Source of the DNA: JANQPX01 sp041398025
Lineage (GTDB): Bacteria; Pseudomonadota; Alphaproteobacteria; Geminicoccales; Geminicoccaceae
NCBI GenBank assembly: GCA_041398025.1
Contig: JAWKVM010000009.1
Span: forward strand, 62,001 to 126,000
Reading direction: 5' to 3'
Length of the DNA stretch: 64,000 bases
The notes beneath the pieces were generated by a model, which made no database searches, was not told the DNA's origin, and saw only the letters and a program-made list of their open reading frames with translations. Position numbers and translations under genes: made by a program. This document shows positions 20,419-29,716 of the stretch, piece by piece. The first letter of the stretch is position 1, and the number at the start of each line of letters is the position of its first letter.

Positions 20419-21336
20419 CTAGCCCTTCACCGTCCCGGCAAGCGCATTGTACAGCGCGAGCAGGGCGGGCTCGGCCGGAGTCGAGGTGCGGTGCAGCGCG
20501 ATCGCGAGGCCCAGGGAGCGGGCGATGTCGGCGACACCCTCGATATGGGCGCGAAAACGCCGCTGATAGCGGTCGCGCACGCTGTCGACATTGCTGATCA
20601 GGGCGAAGCTGTCGGTCTCCTCCACGTCGTCGAAGCGCACCCTTCCGTCGAAGGGCAGATCCTCCTCGGCCGGATCGATGACCTGCAGGAGATGGCCGCG
20701 AGCCCCCCGGCCGGCAAAGCCGCGAAACCAGGCCTTCAAGTCGTCGAGCGGCATGAAGAAATCGCTGACCATGACGATGCGCGCATGGGAGGGCAGCACA
20801 TGGCTCGACGGCAGCTCACTGCCGGCATCCCCCTGCGCGATGATCTGATCGCAAAAGCGTGAAAGACCGGCGCGGCCGCCGGCGGGCCGCTGGCCCGAGC
20901 CCAGCAGGGTGATGCGCTCGCCGGCGCGCACCAGCAAGGCGGCGAGCGCCAGAACCAGCAGGAGGGAGCGGTCGTCCTTGGTCGGCAGCCGATCGTTCGA
21001 GCGGTAGTCCATGGAGGCGGACCCGTCCGCCCAGAGCCAGACGCTCTCCGCCGCCTCCCACTCCTGATCGCGGTGGAAGAGCTGGTCGGAACGGGCGGAT
21101 TGGCGCCAGTCGATGCGTGTGGTCGGCTCGCCCTGCTGATAGGGCCTGAACTGCCAGAAGGTCTCGCCGACGCCGACGCGCCGCCTGCCATGCACGCCCT
21201 GCGCCACGGTCATCGCGACGCGCTCGGCGGCGACCAGCAGAGGCGGCAAGCGCTCGGCGAGCAATTCGGCTCGCTGATGAATGCCGAAAACCGCGCCCTC
21301 CCGCCGGCTTCCCCTTTGCTGTTCGCCGCTGGCCAT
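20419..21336 (-). CDS. DUF58 domain-containing protein
   Basis: This protein of about 305 residues has the DUF58 signature FRPYQQGEPTTRIDWRQSARSDQLFHRDQE, read in two halves around residues 63-92, followed by a VWA-like domain (VWLWADGSASMDYRS). I chose the ATG at 21336 (MASGEQQ) because it follows the MoxR stop; the upstream candidate at 21357 would overlap MoxR by 19 bases. DUF58 proteins are the usual partner of MoxR AAA+ ATPases. The stop is 4 bases before the DUF4159 gene, so the four minus-strand genes form one operon. Confidence 0.93.
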   Translation of the reverse strand: MASGEQQRGSRREGAVFGIHQRAELLAERLPPLLVAAERVAMTVAQGVHGRRRVGVGETFWQFRPYQQGEPTTRIDWRQSARSDQLFHRDQEWEAAESVWLWADGSASMDYRSNDRLPTKDDRSLLLVLALAALLVRAGERITLLGSGQRPAGGRAGLSRFCDQIIAQGDAGSELPSSHVLPSHARIVMVSDFFMPLDDLKAWFRGFAGRGARGHLLQVIDPAEEDLPFDGRVRFDDVEETDSFALISNVDSVRDRYQRRFRAHIEGVADIARSLGLAIALHRTSTPAEPALLALYNALAGTVKG

Positions 21337-21338
21337 GC

Positions 21339-22331
21339 TCAACCAACTATGGCGCACAGACGCCTGATCAAGTCGTCCAGGGTCATTCCTTCGGCGCGTG
21401 CCGTGAAGGTGAGTGCCATGCGATGGCGCAGGACCGGGGCGGCGAGCGCCAGCACGTCGTCGACGGACGGGGCCAGGCGCTGCTGCAGCAGCGCTCTGGC
21501 GCGCACCGCAAGCATCAGCGCCTGGCTGGCGCGCGGCCCGGGCCCCCAGGCGATCATGGGCGACAGTTCGGGATTGGGGCAGGTCTCCGGGCGTCCGGCG
21601 CGCACGATCTTGAGGATCGCGTCGACCACGCTGTCGCCGACCGGCACATGGCGGATCAGCCTTTGCGCCTCCATCAGCACATCGGCCGTCATCTTCGGCT
21701 TGACCTCGATCTCGACCGCATCGGTGGTCTCGATCATGATGCGCCGCTCGACCTCCTCCTCGGGATAGTCGACATTGACCTGCAGCAGGAACCGGTCGAG
21801 CTGGGCCTCAGGCAGCGGATAGGTGCCCTCCTGCTCGATGGGGTTCTGGGTGGCGAGCACGTGGAAGGGCGACGGCAGGGCGTGATCGTGGCCCGCGATG
21901 GTGACATGGCGCTCCTGCATCGCCTGCAGGAGGGCGGCCTGGGTTCTGGGGCTGGCGCGGTTGATCTCGTCGGCCATCAGGAGCTGGCAGAAAACGGGGC
22001 CCTGGATGAAGCGAAAGCTGCGCTGGCCCGCCTCGTTCTCCTCCAGCACCTCGGAACCGAGAATGTCCGCGGGCATCAGGTCCGGGGTGAACTGCACCCG
22101 CTTCTGGCTGAGGCCGAGCACGGTGCCCAGGGTTTCCACCAGCAGCGTCTTGGCAAGGCCGGGCACGCCGACCAGCAGCACATGACCGCCGGCGAGCAAC
22201 GTGATAAGACTCTCCTCGACCACGCGTTCCTGGCCGAAGATGGCGCGGCCGATTTCGGCCCGTGCCTGGGCAAACTTCTCGATCGCGTCGTCGATTTGGT
22301 CGATAATCGCCGTATCATTCAGGTCAGACAT
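21339..22331 (-). CDS. MoxR-family AAA+ ATPase
   Basis: A 330-residue chaperone-like ATPase. Walker A is GVPGLAKT (residues 55-62), Walker B is LLMADEINRA, and sensor 1 lies in VLATQNPIEQEGTYPLPEAQ, a typical MoxR signature. The C-terminal lid domain follows. The frame is open upstream, but MSDLNDTAI at 22331 matches the normal start and length. It is the first gene of the MoxR-DUF58-DUF4159-VWA cluster and is divergent from the DUF1285 gene. MoxR proteins are thought to help mature or activate VWA-bearing partners. Confidence 0.95.
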   Translation of the reverse strand: MSDLNDTAIIDQIDDAIEKFAQARAEIGRAIFGQERVVEESLITLLAGGHVLLVGVPGLAKTLLVETLGTVLGLSQKRVQFTPDLMPADILGSEVLEENEAGQRSFRFIQGPVFCQLLMADEINRASPRTQAALLQAMQERHVTIAGHDHALPSPFHVLATQNPIEQEGTYPLPEAQLDRFLLQVNVDYPEEEVERRIMIETTDAVEIEVKPKMTADVLMEAQRLIRHVPVGDSVVDAILKIVRAGRPETCPNPELSPMIAWGPGPRASQALMLAVRARALLQQRLAPSVDDVLALAAPVLRHRMALTFTARAEGMTLDDLIRRLCAIVG

Positions 22332-22431
22332 GATCGATGACTTCACCTCGAAGGTTGATTGATGAGCAAGCGGCCCCAAGCGCGACGGCCGGTCGCTCGA
22401 CGGCAGGACCCGGCCGCCCGGCGGCAGAGCC

Positions 22432-23052
22432 ATGCTTGCGCCTATCTTGAGTATGATGAGCAAGGTCGTGTCGGATCAACCCCCAAGGGCACCACATGGG
22501 CCCGGCAAGAGCAGCGATAGCGGCGAGCGCCTCTATCACCTGCGCATCGATCGCGACGGCGTCTGGCACCATGAAGGGCGGCCTATCGCACGGAAGCCCC
22601 TGGTCAAGCTGTTCGCGAGCGTGCTGCGGCGCGAGGCGGATGGCGATTACTGGCTGGTCACACCGGTGGAGCGCGGCCGAATCGAGGTCGAGGACGTCCC
22701 CTTCGTCGTGATCGACCTCATCGCGAATGGCTCCGGACAGGACCAGACCCTCCGCGTAAAGAGCAATCTCGACGAGTGGGTCGCCATCGATCAGGACCAT
22801 CCGCTCCGCCTGCACTGCCCGACATGGGCGTCGGCAGCCGACGCGGATAGCGCGCCCCTGCCCTCTGCATCAACACCCGTGGACCTTCCTTCTTCCAACC
22901 CGCTCCCTTATGTCGAGATCAGGCCCGGTCTGGAAGGCCGGCTTCTAAGGCCGGTATACTATGAACTGGTGGAACTTGGCGACAGCCACCCCGTGGACGG
23001 CACCCTCCGCTACGGGGTCTGGAGCGCCGGCCGCTTTTTTCCCCTGGACTAG
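22432..23052 (+). CDS. DUF1285 domain-containing protein
   Basis: A 206-residue protein whose conserved parts include ERLYHLRIDRDGVWHHEGRPI, LVKLFASVLRREADGDYWLVTP, RIEVEDVPFVVIDL and a C-terminal SHPVDGTLRYGVWSAGRFFPL. DUF1285 is a small mixed domain of unknown function widespread in proteobacteria, often beside MoxR and NUDIX genes as here. A second start, MSKVV at 22456, is equally possible because the ribosome site is weak at both. It is 87 bases upstream of the CoA pyrophosphatase gene. Confidence 0.9.
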   Translation: MLAPILSMMSKVVSDQPPRAPHGPGKSSDSGERLYHLRIDRDGVWHHEGRPIARKPLVKLFASVLRREADGDYWLVTPVERGRIEVEDVPFVVIDLIANGSGQDQTLRVKSNLDEWVAIDQDHPLRLHCPTWASAADADSAPLPSASTPVDLPSSNPLPYVEIRPGLEGRLLRPVYYELVELGDSHPVDGTLRYGVWSAGRFFPLD

Positions 23053-23139
23053 CCGGCGAAAGCGAGCCTTGGCCGTTTGATGTTCTATCATCTCGCGCCA
23101 AAAGATGGTATGGATCATAGAGTTAGGGAAGTTTGTTGA

Positions 23140-23736
23140 TTGAGCGAGACGTTTTTGCAATTTACACGTGAACATCTTCGCAGTCGGCTCGACCTGACCG
23201 GCGAACCCGACATTCGAGGCGACGAGACGGCACCCGGCGCGCCGGCCTTGCCGGCGGCCGTGCTGATCGGCCTGGTCAACCGGCCGGGCGGACCGACCGT
23301 GCTGCTCACCAAGCGCACCGATCATTTGAGGGACCACGCCGGCCAGATCTGCTTTCCGGGGGGGCGCATCGAGCCCGAGGACGACAGCGTCGAGGCGGCG
23401 GCCCTGCGTGAGGCCGAGGAGGAAATCGGCCTGCCGCCGGACAAGGTCGACGTCATCACCCGCCTTCAGCCCTACGACACCAGCACCGGCTTTCGCATTC
23501 ACCCCGTGGTCGGCTGGATCGAGCCGCCCTTCACCCTGACCCCGGATGATTTCGAGGTCGCCGAGGTGTTCGAGTTGCCGCTCGCCTTCATCCTCGATCC
23601 CGCAAATCACCAACAGCAGTCGCATATCCGCAACCAGCAGCGCCGCACCTACTACGTGCTGCCCTATGAGGGTCGCTTCATCTGGGGCGCCACGGCCGGC
23701 ATGCTGGTGAATTTCTCGCGGCTGCTGACCGCGTGA
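23140..23736 (+). CDS. CoA pyrophosphatase (NUDIX hydrolase)
   Basis: The product is a 198-residue NUDIX hydrolase of the CoA diphosphatase type, which cleaves CoA or its derivatives to phosphopantetheine and 3',5'-ADP. The UPF0035 signature LLTKRTDHLRDHAGQICFPG (residues 55-74) leads straight into the NUDIX helix, with the catalytic REAEEEIG at residues 90-97. The start is TTG, with AGGGA about 9 bases upstream. No ATG is suitably placed. It is followed after 25 bases by the CCA transferase gene. Confidence 0.93.
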   Translation: MSETFLQFTREHLRSRLDLTGEPDIRGDETAPGAPALPAAVLIGLVNRPGGPTVLLTKRTDHLRDHAGQICFPGGRIEPEDDSVEAAALREAEEEIGLPPDKVDVITRLQPYDTSTGFRIHPVVGWIEPPFTLTPDDFEVAEVFELPLAFILDPANHQQQSHIRNQQRRTYYVLPYEGRFIWGATAGMLVNFSRLLTA

Positions 23737-23761
23737 GCGCGCGGCCGCGCACCGCCGGGCC

Positions 23762-24988
23762 ATGACGGGCTCGCTGGCGGCTGCGCCCTGGCTCACCGCC
23801 GAACCGAGCCGCCGCCTGATGGACGTCCTCACCGCAGGCGACATACCGGCGCGCTTCGTCGGCGGCTGCGTGCGCGACGCGCTCCTGGGCGATATGCGGC
23901 CGGACGTCGATCTCGACGTCGCCACGCCGCTCCGCCCGGAAGACGTCGTCGCCAGGCTGGAATCCGCCGGGTTCAAAGCCGTTCCGACGGGCATCGCCCA
24001 TGGCACCGTGACCGCGATCGTCGATGGCCGGCCCTTCGAGATCACCACGCTCAGAAAGGACATCGCCTGCGACGGCCGCCACGCCGAGGTCGAGTTCACC
24101 GACGATTTCCGCGCGGACGCCGCCCGCCGGGACTTCACCATCAACGCCATGAGCACCGACCGGCGCGGCCGGCTCGTTGACTATTTCGGGGGGGAGGAGG
24201 ACCTGAAGGCGGGCAGGATCCGCTTCGTCGGCGATGCTCGGACCCGAGTGCGCGAGGACTATCTCCGCATCCTTCGGTTCTTCCGCTTTTTCGCGCGCTA
24301 CGGCCGTCCGCCGGTCGATGCGGACGCGCTGGCGGCCTGCCAGGAGGAAGCCGCAGGCCTCGCCCGCATCTCCGGCGAGCGCATCCGCAGCGAAATGCTG
24401 AAACTGCTGGCCAGCCGTGATCCAGTGCCGGCCCTGGAATTCATGATCGAAACCAAGGTGTTGGCGCAAATTCTTGCCATAGAAGTCGACCTCGTCCCCC
24501 TCGCCCGCCTGATCCGGGCCGTCCCCGACAGCGATCCGCTGCTGCGTCTGGCCGCCTTGCTCCGCTCGACGGGCGACGCGACATCGGCGCTGGCGGCGGT
24601 CGGACGCTGGAAGCTCTCGAACGCGGAAAACGCCAGGCTCGAACGCCTGACAAGGACGCCGCTCCTTGACCTCCCCCTCACCCTGCACGACAATCTGAGA
24701 AAAATTTATCGCCTAGGATCAGATAGTTATCTCGACCTTCTGAAGCTTTCTGCGAGCAGCAGCGCCGAGTTCGAAGCGGCCTTGCCCCTGCCCGCCATCC
24801 CCCCGTTTCCGATCACCGGCCAGGATCTCCTCGATCGCCAGGTGCCGCCCGGACCCGAGCTGGGAAAGCTTCTGGAGCAGCTCGAAGACTGGTGGCTCGA
24901 GAACGACCTGCAGCCGGACCGCGATGCCTGCCTCCACGAACTCAACCGCCGCCTCGGGAGCGGCCCGCCGCCTCCCGGAAACCCTTGA
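23762..24988 (+). CDS. cca: CCA tRNA nucleotidyltransferase
   Basis: This enzyme adds or repairs the 3' CCA of tRNAs (or acts as a poly(A) polymerase-like relative). The class II nucleotidyltransferase head is intact: FVGGCVRDALLG (residues 32-43), the metal-binding D50-L-D52 in DVDLDVAT, the RRDFTINAM motif near residue 126 and the RVREDYLRILRFFRF segment near residue 162. The remaining 408-residue protein is the helical tRNA-binding body. A tRNA gene lies about 40 bases downstream and encodes its own CCA. Confidence 0.94.
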   Translation: MTGSLAAAPWLTAEPSRRLMDVLTAGDIPARFVGGCVRDALLGDMRPDVDLDVATPLRPEDVVARLESAGFKAVPTGIAHGTVTAIVDGRPFEITTLRKDIACDGRHAEVEFTDDFRADAARRDFTINAMSTDRRGRLVDYFGGEEDLKAGRIRFVGDARTRVREDYLRILRFFRFFARYGRPPVDADALAACQEEAAGLARISGERIRSEMLKLLASRDPVPALEFMIETKVLAQILAIEVDLVPLARLIRAVPDSDPLLRLAALLRSTGDATSALAAVGRWKLSNAENARLERLTRTPLLDLPLTLHDNLRKIYRLGSDSYLDLLKLSASSSAEFEAALPLPAIPPFPITGQDLLDRQVPPGPELGKLLEQLEDWWLENDLQPDRDACLHELNRRLGSGPPPPGNP

Positions 24989-25026
24989 CATCAGGCTCTG
25001 CCCTACCTATCCATCATCGGGACTGC

Positions 25027-25103
25027 TGGGGCGTAGCCAAGTGGTTTAAGGCACCGGATTCTGATTCCGGCATTCGTGGGTTCGAATCCCTCCGCCCCTG
25101 CCA
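25027..25103 (+). tRNA. tRNA-Gln (anticodon CTG)
   Basis: The cloverleaf reads acceptor TGGGGCG, D-arm AGCC with loop AAGTGGTTTAA, anticodon stem CCGGA/TCCGG with loop TTCTGAT (anticodon CTG), T-loop TTCGAAT, discriminator G and an encoded CCA. Identity elements agree with tRNA-Gln. Two oddities: base 72 is T opposite T1, and T50 faces T64 in the T-stem, so two U-U mismatches are present. It stands alone between the CCA-enzyme gene and the ABC operon. Confidence 0.92.
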
Positions 25104-25230
25104 GCCCTCCCCTCCATCGATGGCGTTTTTGCGCAGCGGCGGCCGTAATCGCCTCCTGATGCCCGGCAAAGAGCCGTCGCCCGCCATGCGGCCTTGACGA
25201 CCGGCAGGATCTCCGTGCTCAAATCGGAGA

Positions 25231-26082
25231 ATGCCGGCGCTGTTGAACAAACTCCTGAAAGACTGGCCGACGCTGTTCGGCCTCCTGATGATCGTCCTCG
25301 CGGTCGGCGCCGCGCTGGCCGCGGCCTGGGTCGCGCCCTATGCGCCGGATGAGCAGTTTTTCGACGGGCTCACCCTGGAAGGCGCCCCCTTGCCGCCGAA
25401 CGAACGCTTCTGGCTCGGCACCGATCTGCTCGGGCGGGACCTGCTCTCCCGGCTGATCTACGGTGCGCGCACGTCGCTGATCATCGGCATTGTCGCCAAT
25501 GGCGTCGCCGTGCTGATCGGCGCCATACTGGGCGTGACCGCCGGCTATCTCGGTGGCTGGATCGGCGGTGCGATCATGCGTTTCACCGACCTGATGATGG
25601 CCTTTCCCGCTCTGCTGCTCGCGATCGCGCTCGCCGCGATCTTCAGCCCGTCGCTCTGGATCGTCGCCCTGGTGATCGCCATGGTGAACTGGGTGCAGGT
25701 GGCGCGCGTCATCTACACCCAGACCAAGGCGCTGGTGGAGAAGGAATTCATCGAGGCCTGCCGCGCCCTCGGCGCCAGCGACGCGCGCCTGCTGTTTCGC
25801 CACATTCTGCCGCATCTGGTGCCGGCCATGCTGGTCTGGGGCACCCTCGGCATCGCCACCACCGTGCTGCTGGAGGCGACACTTTCCTTCCTTGGCGTCG
25901 GCGTGCGCCCGCCGACGCCGTCCTGGGGCAACATCATCTTCGAGAATCAGACCTATTTTGCGACAGCCCCCTGGTTGGTGTTCTTTCCGGGCCTCGCGAT
26001 CCTTCTGCTCGCCCTTTCCTTCAACCTGGTCGGCGACGCCCTGAACGACGCCCTCGATCCGACCCAGCGGGGGAGGGATTGA
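25231..26082 (+). CDS. ABC transporter permease, DppC/OppC type
   Basis: This 283-residue inner-membrane permease belongs to a peptide/nickel-type importer. It has an N-terminal helix (LFGLLMIVLAVGAALAAAWV), the typical NERFWLGTDLLGRDLLSRLIYGAR entry (in two parts around residues 58-80), several further helices, and the EAA loop EFIEACRALGASDARLLFRHILPH (around residues 171-194) that docks the ATPases. It opens the operon, ahead of the DppB-like gene. That is the reverse of the usual B-then-C order. Confidence 0.94.
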   Translation: MPALLNKLLKDWPTLFGLLMIVLAVGAALAAAWVAPYAPDEQFFDGLTLEGAPLPPNERFWLGTDLLGRDLLSRLIYGARTSLIIGIVANGVAVLIGAILGVTAGYLGGWIGGAIMRFTDLMMAFPALLLAIALAAIFSPSLWIVALVIAMVNWVQVARVIYTQTKALVEKEFIEACRALGASDARLLFRHILPHLVPAMLVWGTLGIATTVLLEATLSFLGVGVRPPTPSWGNIIFENQTYFATAPWLVFFPGLAILLLALSFNLVGDALNDALDPTQRGRD

Positions 26083-26161
26083 TGCGGCACGCAACGACCT
26101 GGCCTCATACCGTCGATCCAGGCGATGACGGGCGGGCCCCCGTGAAGTGGTCACACCACTG

Positions 26162-27082
26162 ATGGCGCTTTATCTCGCCAAGCGCCTGGGCCAGGCGGTG
26201 TTCATCCTGATCGGCATCACGCTGGTCACCTATGTCCTGATCTATCTCGTCCCCGCCGACCCCGTGCGTCAGATCGCCGGGCGCAGCGCCACGGCGGAGA
26301 CCGTCGAGAGCATCCGCCGCCAGCTCGGCCTCGACCTCCCCCTCCACCAGCAGTATCTCCGATACCTGACGAACTTGCTGCAAGGCGATCTGGGGCGGTC
26401 CTACATCCAAAAAACCGAGGTGACGACGCTCATTCTCTCGCGCCTGCCGGCAACGCTGCTGCTCATGGCCGGCGCCATCGCGGTCGAGCTGATCATCGGC
26501 CTGTCCGCCGGCATCTTCGCCGCCACCAGACGTGGCAAGCGCAGCGATCGGGCGGTGATGGTGCTGTCCTTCGCCGCGGTCTCGGCGCCGCAATTCGTGG
26601 TCGGCATCCTCCTTCTCTACGTGTTCTCGGTGAAGCTCGGCTGGTTTCCGATCGGCGGCTACGGCACGTTTGCCCACCTTGTCCTCCCCGCGCTGACCCT
26701 CGGCATTCTCGGCGGCGGCTGGTATTCGCGCATGATCCGCTCCAGCATGATCGACGTGCTGCGCCAGGACTACATCCAGACCGCGCGCGCCAAGGGTGCA
26801 GGCGAGGCGCGGGTCGTTTTTGTCCACGCCCTGCGCAACGCCGTGCTGCCCGTGATCGCGATGATCGGTCTCGACATCGGCATCTTCATGAGCGGTGCCG
26901 TCGTCGTCGAATCGGTGTTCGGCTGGCCCGGCATCGGCCAGCTCGCCTGGCAGGCGATCCAGCGGGTCGACATTCCGATCATCATCGGCGTCACCCTGGT
27001 GGCGGCCGTGGCGATCGTCATCGGCAACCTGCTCGCCGACATCGCCGCCCCCTTGATCGATCCCAGGATCAAACTACGCTGA
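26162..27082 (+). CDS. ABC transporter permease, DppB/OppB type
   Basis: The second permease has about 306 residues from the ATG at 26162 (MALYLAKRLGQ); a GTG 15 bases earlier is possible. DppB hallmarks are the N-terminal helix with TLVTYVLIYLVPADPVRQIAG, the LGLDLPLHQQYLRYLTNLLQGDLG segment (around residues 52-75), RLPATLLLMAGAI and the EAA loop DYIQTARAKGAGEARVVFVHALRN near residue 200. It pairs with the preceding DppC-type protein to form the membrane channel. Confidence 0.93.
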   Translation: MALYLAKRLGQAVFILIGITLVTYVLIYLVPADPVRQIAGRSATAETVESIRRQLGLDLPLHQQYLRYLTNLLQGDLGRSYIQKTEVTTLILSRLPATLLLMAGAIAVELIIGLSAGIFAATRRGKRSDRAVMVLSFAAVSAPQFVVGILLLYVFSVKLGWFPIGGYGTFAHLVLPALTLGILGGGWYSRMIRSSMIDVLRQDYIQTARAKGAGEARVVFVHALRNAVLPVIAMIGLDIGIFMSGAVVVESVFGWPGIGQLAWQAIQRVDIPIIIGVTLVAAVAIVIGNLLADIAAPLIDPRIKLR

Positions 27083-27168
27083 TCGGAAGGAAATCAATCG
27101 GCCGGCGACCGGCGGCCGATCAACCCAATCCGGCGCTCGGCGCAACGACGTCCAAGAAGGAAACGGCC

Positions 27169-28782
27169 ATGCGAAACCTCCTGATCACCACTGCCCTGAC
27201 CGCCTCCCTGGCGGCGACAGCCGCCGTCCAGCCCGCCCTCGCTGAGGGCATGATCGTGACCTACAAGGACGACGTGTCCACGCTGGACCCGGCGATCGGC
27301 TATGACTGGCAGAACTGGTCGATGATCAAATCGCTGTTCAACGGGCTGATGGACTACGCGCCCGGCACCACCGAGCTGGTCCCTGACCTCGCCGAGAGTT
27401 ACGAGATTTCCGACGACGGCCTCAGCTACATGTTCAAGCTTGCCCTCTGGGCGTGAAGTTCCACAACGGCCGCGAGACTGACCGCGGACGACGTCAAATG
27501 GTCGATCGAGCGCGCGGTCCGGCCCGAGACCCAGAGCCCCGGCCAGGGCTTTTTCGGCATGATCGCCGGCTTCGACGACGTCGCGGCGGGCAATGCCACC
27601 GAGCTCAGCGGCATCGAGGCGGTCGATCCCTACACCTTGAAATTCACCCTGTCGCGCCCTGATGCCACCTTCCTCCACGTCATGGCGCTGAATTTCTCGT
27701 TCACCGTGCCGAAAGAGGCGGTCGAGGAGTCGGGCCAGGACTTCGGCCGGAAGCCAGTCGGCACCGGCGCCTTCAAGATGACCGACTGGACTCTCGGCCA
27801 GCATGTGATCTTCGAGCGCAACCCCGACTACTATCATCCCGGCCTGCCCAAGCTCGATCGCATCGAGTTCCAGGTCGGCCAGGAGCCGCTGGTGGCGCTG
27901 CTTCGCCTGCAGCAGGGCGATGCCGACATCATGGGCGACCCGGTGCCATCCGCGAAGTTCTTGGAGGTCAAGAACGATCCCGAATTCGCCGACAACCTGA
28001 TCGAGGGCGGCCAGCTGCACACCGGCTACGTCACCATGAACGTCAAGATCCCGCCCTTCGACAACCAGCTGGTGCGCCAGGCGGTCAACCACGCGATCAA
28101 CAAGGAGCGGATCGTCCGCATCATCAACGGGCGGGCAGTGCCCGCAAACCAGCCTTTGCCGCCGGCGATGCCTGGCTATGACAAGGAGTATCAGGGCTAC
28201 GCCTATGATCCGGAGAAGGCGAAGGCGCTGCTGGCGGAGGCCGGTTTCGAAGGCGGCATCCAGACCGAGCTGTTCGCCATGAACACCGACCCCAACCCGC
28301 GCATCGCCCAGGCGATCCAGCAGGATCTGGCGGCGGTCGGCATCCAGGCGGAGCTGAAGACGCTCGCCCAGGCCAACGTCATCGCGGCCGGCGGCGAGGA
28401 GAACGAGGCGCCGATGATCTGGTCCGGCGGCATGGCCTGGATCGCGGATTTCCCCGATCCTTCCAACTTCTATGGCCCGATCCTCGGCTGCGGCGGCGCC
28501 GTGCCCGGCGGCTGGAACTGGGCCTGGTACTGCAACGAGGAGCTGGACGCCAAGGCGGCCGAGGCCGATGCCATGACCGATCCCGCCAAGGCCGAGGAAC
28601 GCCTCAAGCTCTGGAGCGAGATCTTCATCAGCGTGATGGACGACGCACCCTGGGCGCCGATCTTCAACGAACAGCGCTTCACCATGAAGGCGGATCGCAT
28701 CGGCGGCGCGGACGCGCTGTTCGTCGATCCCGTGCACATCCCCGTCAACTACGACAACGTGTTCATCAAAGATGCCCAGTAA
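27169..28782 (+). pseudogene. Peptide/amide ABC substrate-binding protein with paired frameshifts
   Basis: This is an SBP_bac_5 family (DppA-like) periplasmic binding protein. A signal peptide (MRNLLITTALTASLAATAAV, cleaved near ALA-EG) leads into VSTLDPAIGYDWQNW. The reading frame slips near 27440, passes GVKFHNGRE in another frame and slips back near 27475 to DDVKWSIERAV. The two changes cancel, but the first frame meets TGA at 27454-27456. Everything from 27480 to the stop is a normal C-terminal lobe (TELFAMNTDPNPRIAQAIQQ, PMIWSGGMAWIADFPDPSNF). Either the gene is disabled or the short stretch was misread. The rest of the operon looks intact, which favours a sequence error. Confidence 0.7.
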
Positions 28783-29716
28783 ATCCGCTCACACGATCCA
28801 CAGTCACCAGCATCATATCGGCTGGGACAACGCGAACGCCCCGGCGCTGACCGTAGCGCCGGGGACGACCATCACCTTCGAGACGGTGGATGCCTCCGGC
28901 GCCCAGCTCTCGCCCAGCTCGACCGTTGCCGACATCGCCACCCTCGATTTCGGCAAGGTCAACCCGGTGACCGGCCCCGTCTACATCGACGGCGCCGAGC
29001 CTGGCGATGCGCTCAAGGTGACCATCGAGAGCTTCAAGCCGTCCGGCTGGGGCTGGACCGCCAACATCCCGGGCTTCGGTCTCTTGGCGGACCAGTTCGA
29101 GGACCCGGCGCTGCACATCTGGACATACGATCCGGGTACGCTCGCACCCGCCATTTACGGTCCCGGCGGCCGGGTGCCGCTCAAGCCGTTTACCGGCACC
29201 ATCGGCGTGGCCCCGGCCGAGCCGGGCGAGCACAGCATCGTCCCGCCGCGCCGGGTCGGCGGCAATATGGACGTGCGCGATCTCGCCGCCGGCACCGTGC
29301 TCTATCTCCCGGTCGAGGTCGCAGGCGCGCTCTTCTCGGTCGGCGACACCCACGCCGCCCAGGGCGATGGCGAGGTCTGCGGCACCGCGATCGAGAGCCC
29401 CATGGAGGTTTCTCTGACGTTTGACCTCGTCAAGGGGGCCGACCTTCGGTTTCCGCGTTTCATGACCACGGGACCGGTCAATCGACACTTCGATGCAAAA
29501 GGCTACGTCGTCACCACGGGTATCGGTCCCGACCTGTTCCAGGCGTCGCGCGATGCCGTGAGCGGCATGATTGATCTCGTCTCGAAGCATCACGCCATGT
29601 CCGCGGTCGATGCCTATATGCTGGCGAGCGTCTGCGGCGATCTGCGCATCTCCGAGATCGTCGATCAGCCGAACTGGGTCGTCTCCTTCTACTTCCCGAG
29701 GATCGTGTTCGACTAG
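28772..29716 (+). CDS. Acetamidase/formamidase family protein
   Basis: The 314-residue protein matches the FmdA_AmdA amidohydrolase family, which hydrolyses short amides to ammonia and the acid. It has the N-terminal HSHQHHIGWDNANAPALTVAPG, TGPVYIDGAEPGDALKV near residue 69, the RRVGGNMDVRDLAAGTVLYLPV block near residue 162 and GDTHAAQGDGEVCGTAIE near residue 192. It is about 100 residues shorter than the FmdA at 55534 and belongs to a different branch. Its ATG overlaps the binding-protein gene by 11 bases and its stop abuts DppD, so it is an integral member of the transporter operon. Hydrolysis of an imported amide is the simplest reading. Confidence 0.92.
   Translation: MPSKSAHTIHSHQHHIGWDNANAPALTVAPGTTITFETVDASGAQLSPSSTVADIATLDFGKVNPVTGPVYIDGAEPGDALKVTIESFKPSGWGWTANIPGFGLLADQFEDPALHIWTYDPGTLAPAIYGPGGRVPLKPFTGTIGVAPAEPGEHSIVPPRRVGGNMDVRDLAAGTVLYLPVEVAGALFSVGDTHAAQGDGEVCGTAIESPMEVSLTFDLVKGADLRFPRFMTTGPVNRHFDAKGYVVTTGIGPDLFQASRDAVSGMIDLVSKHHAMSAVDAYMLASVCGDLRISEIVDQPNWVVSFYFPRIVFD

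Noticed and set aside
17644..20862. 1072-codon plus-strand frame opposite the DUF4159 and DUF58 genes
   Set aside because: Shadow frame; the opposite strand encodes conserved domains over the whole length.
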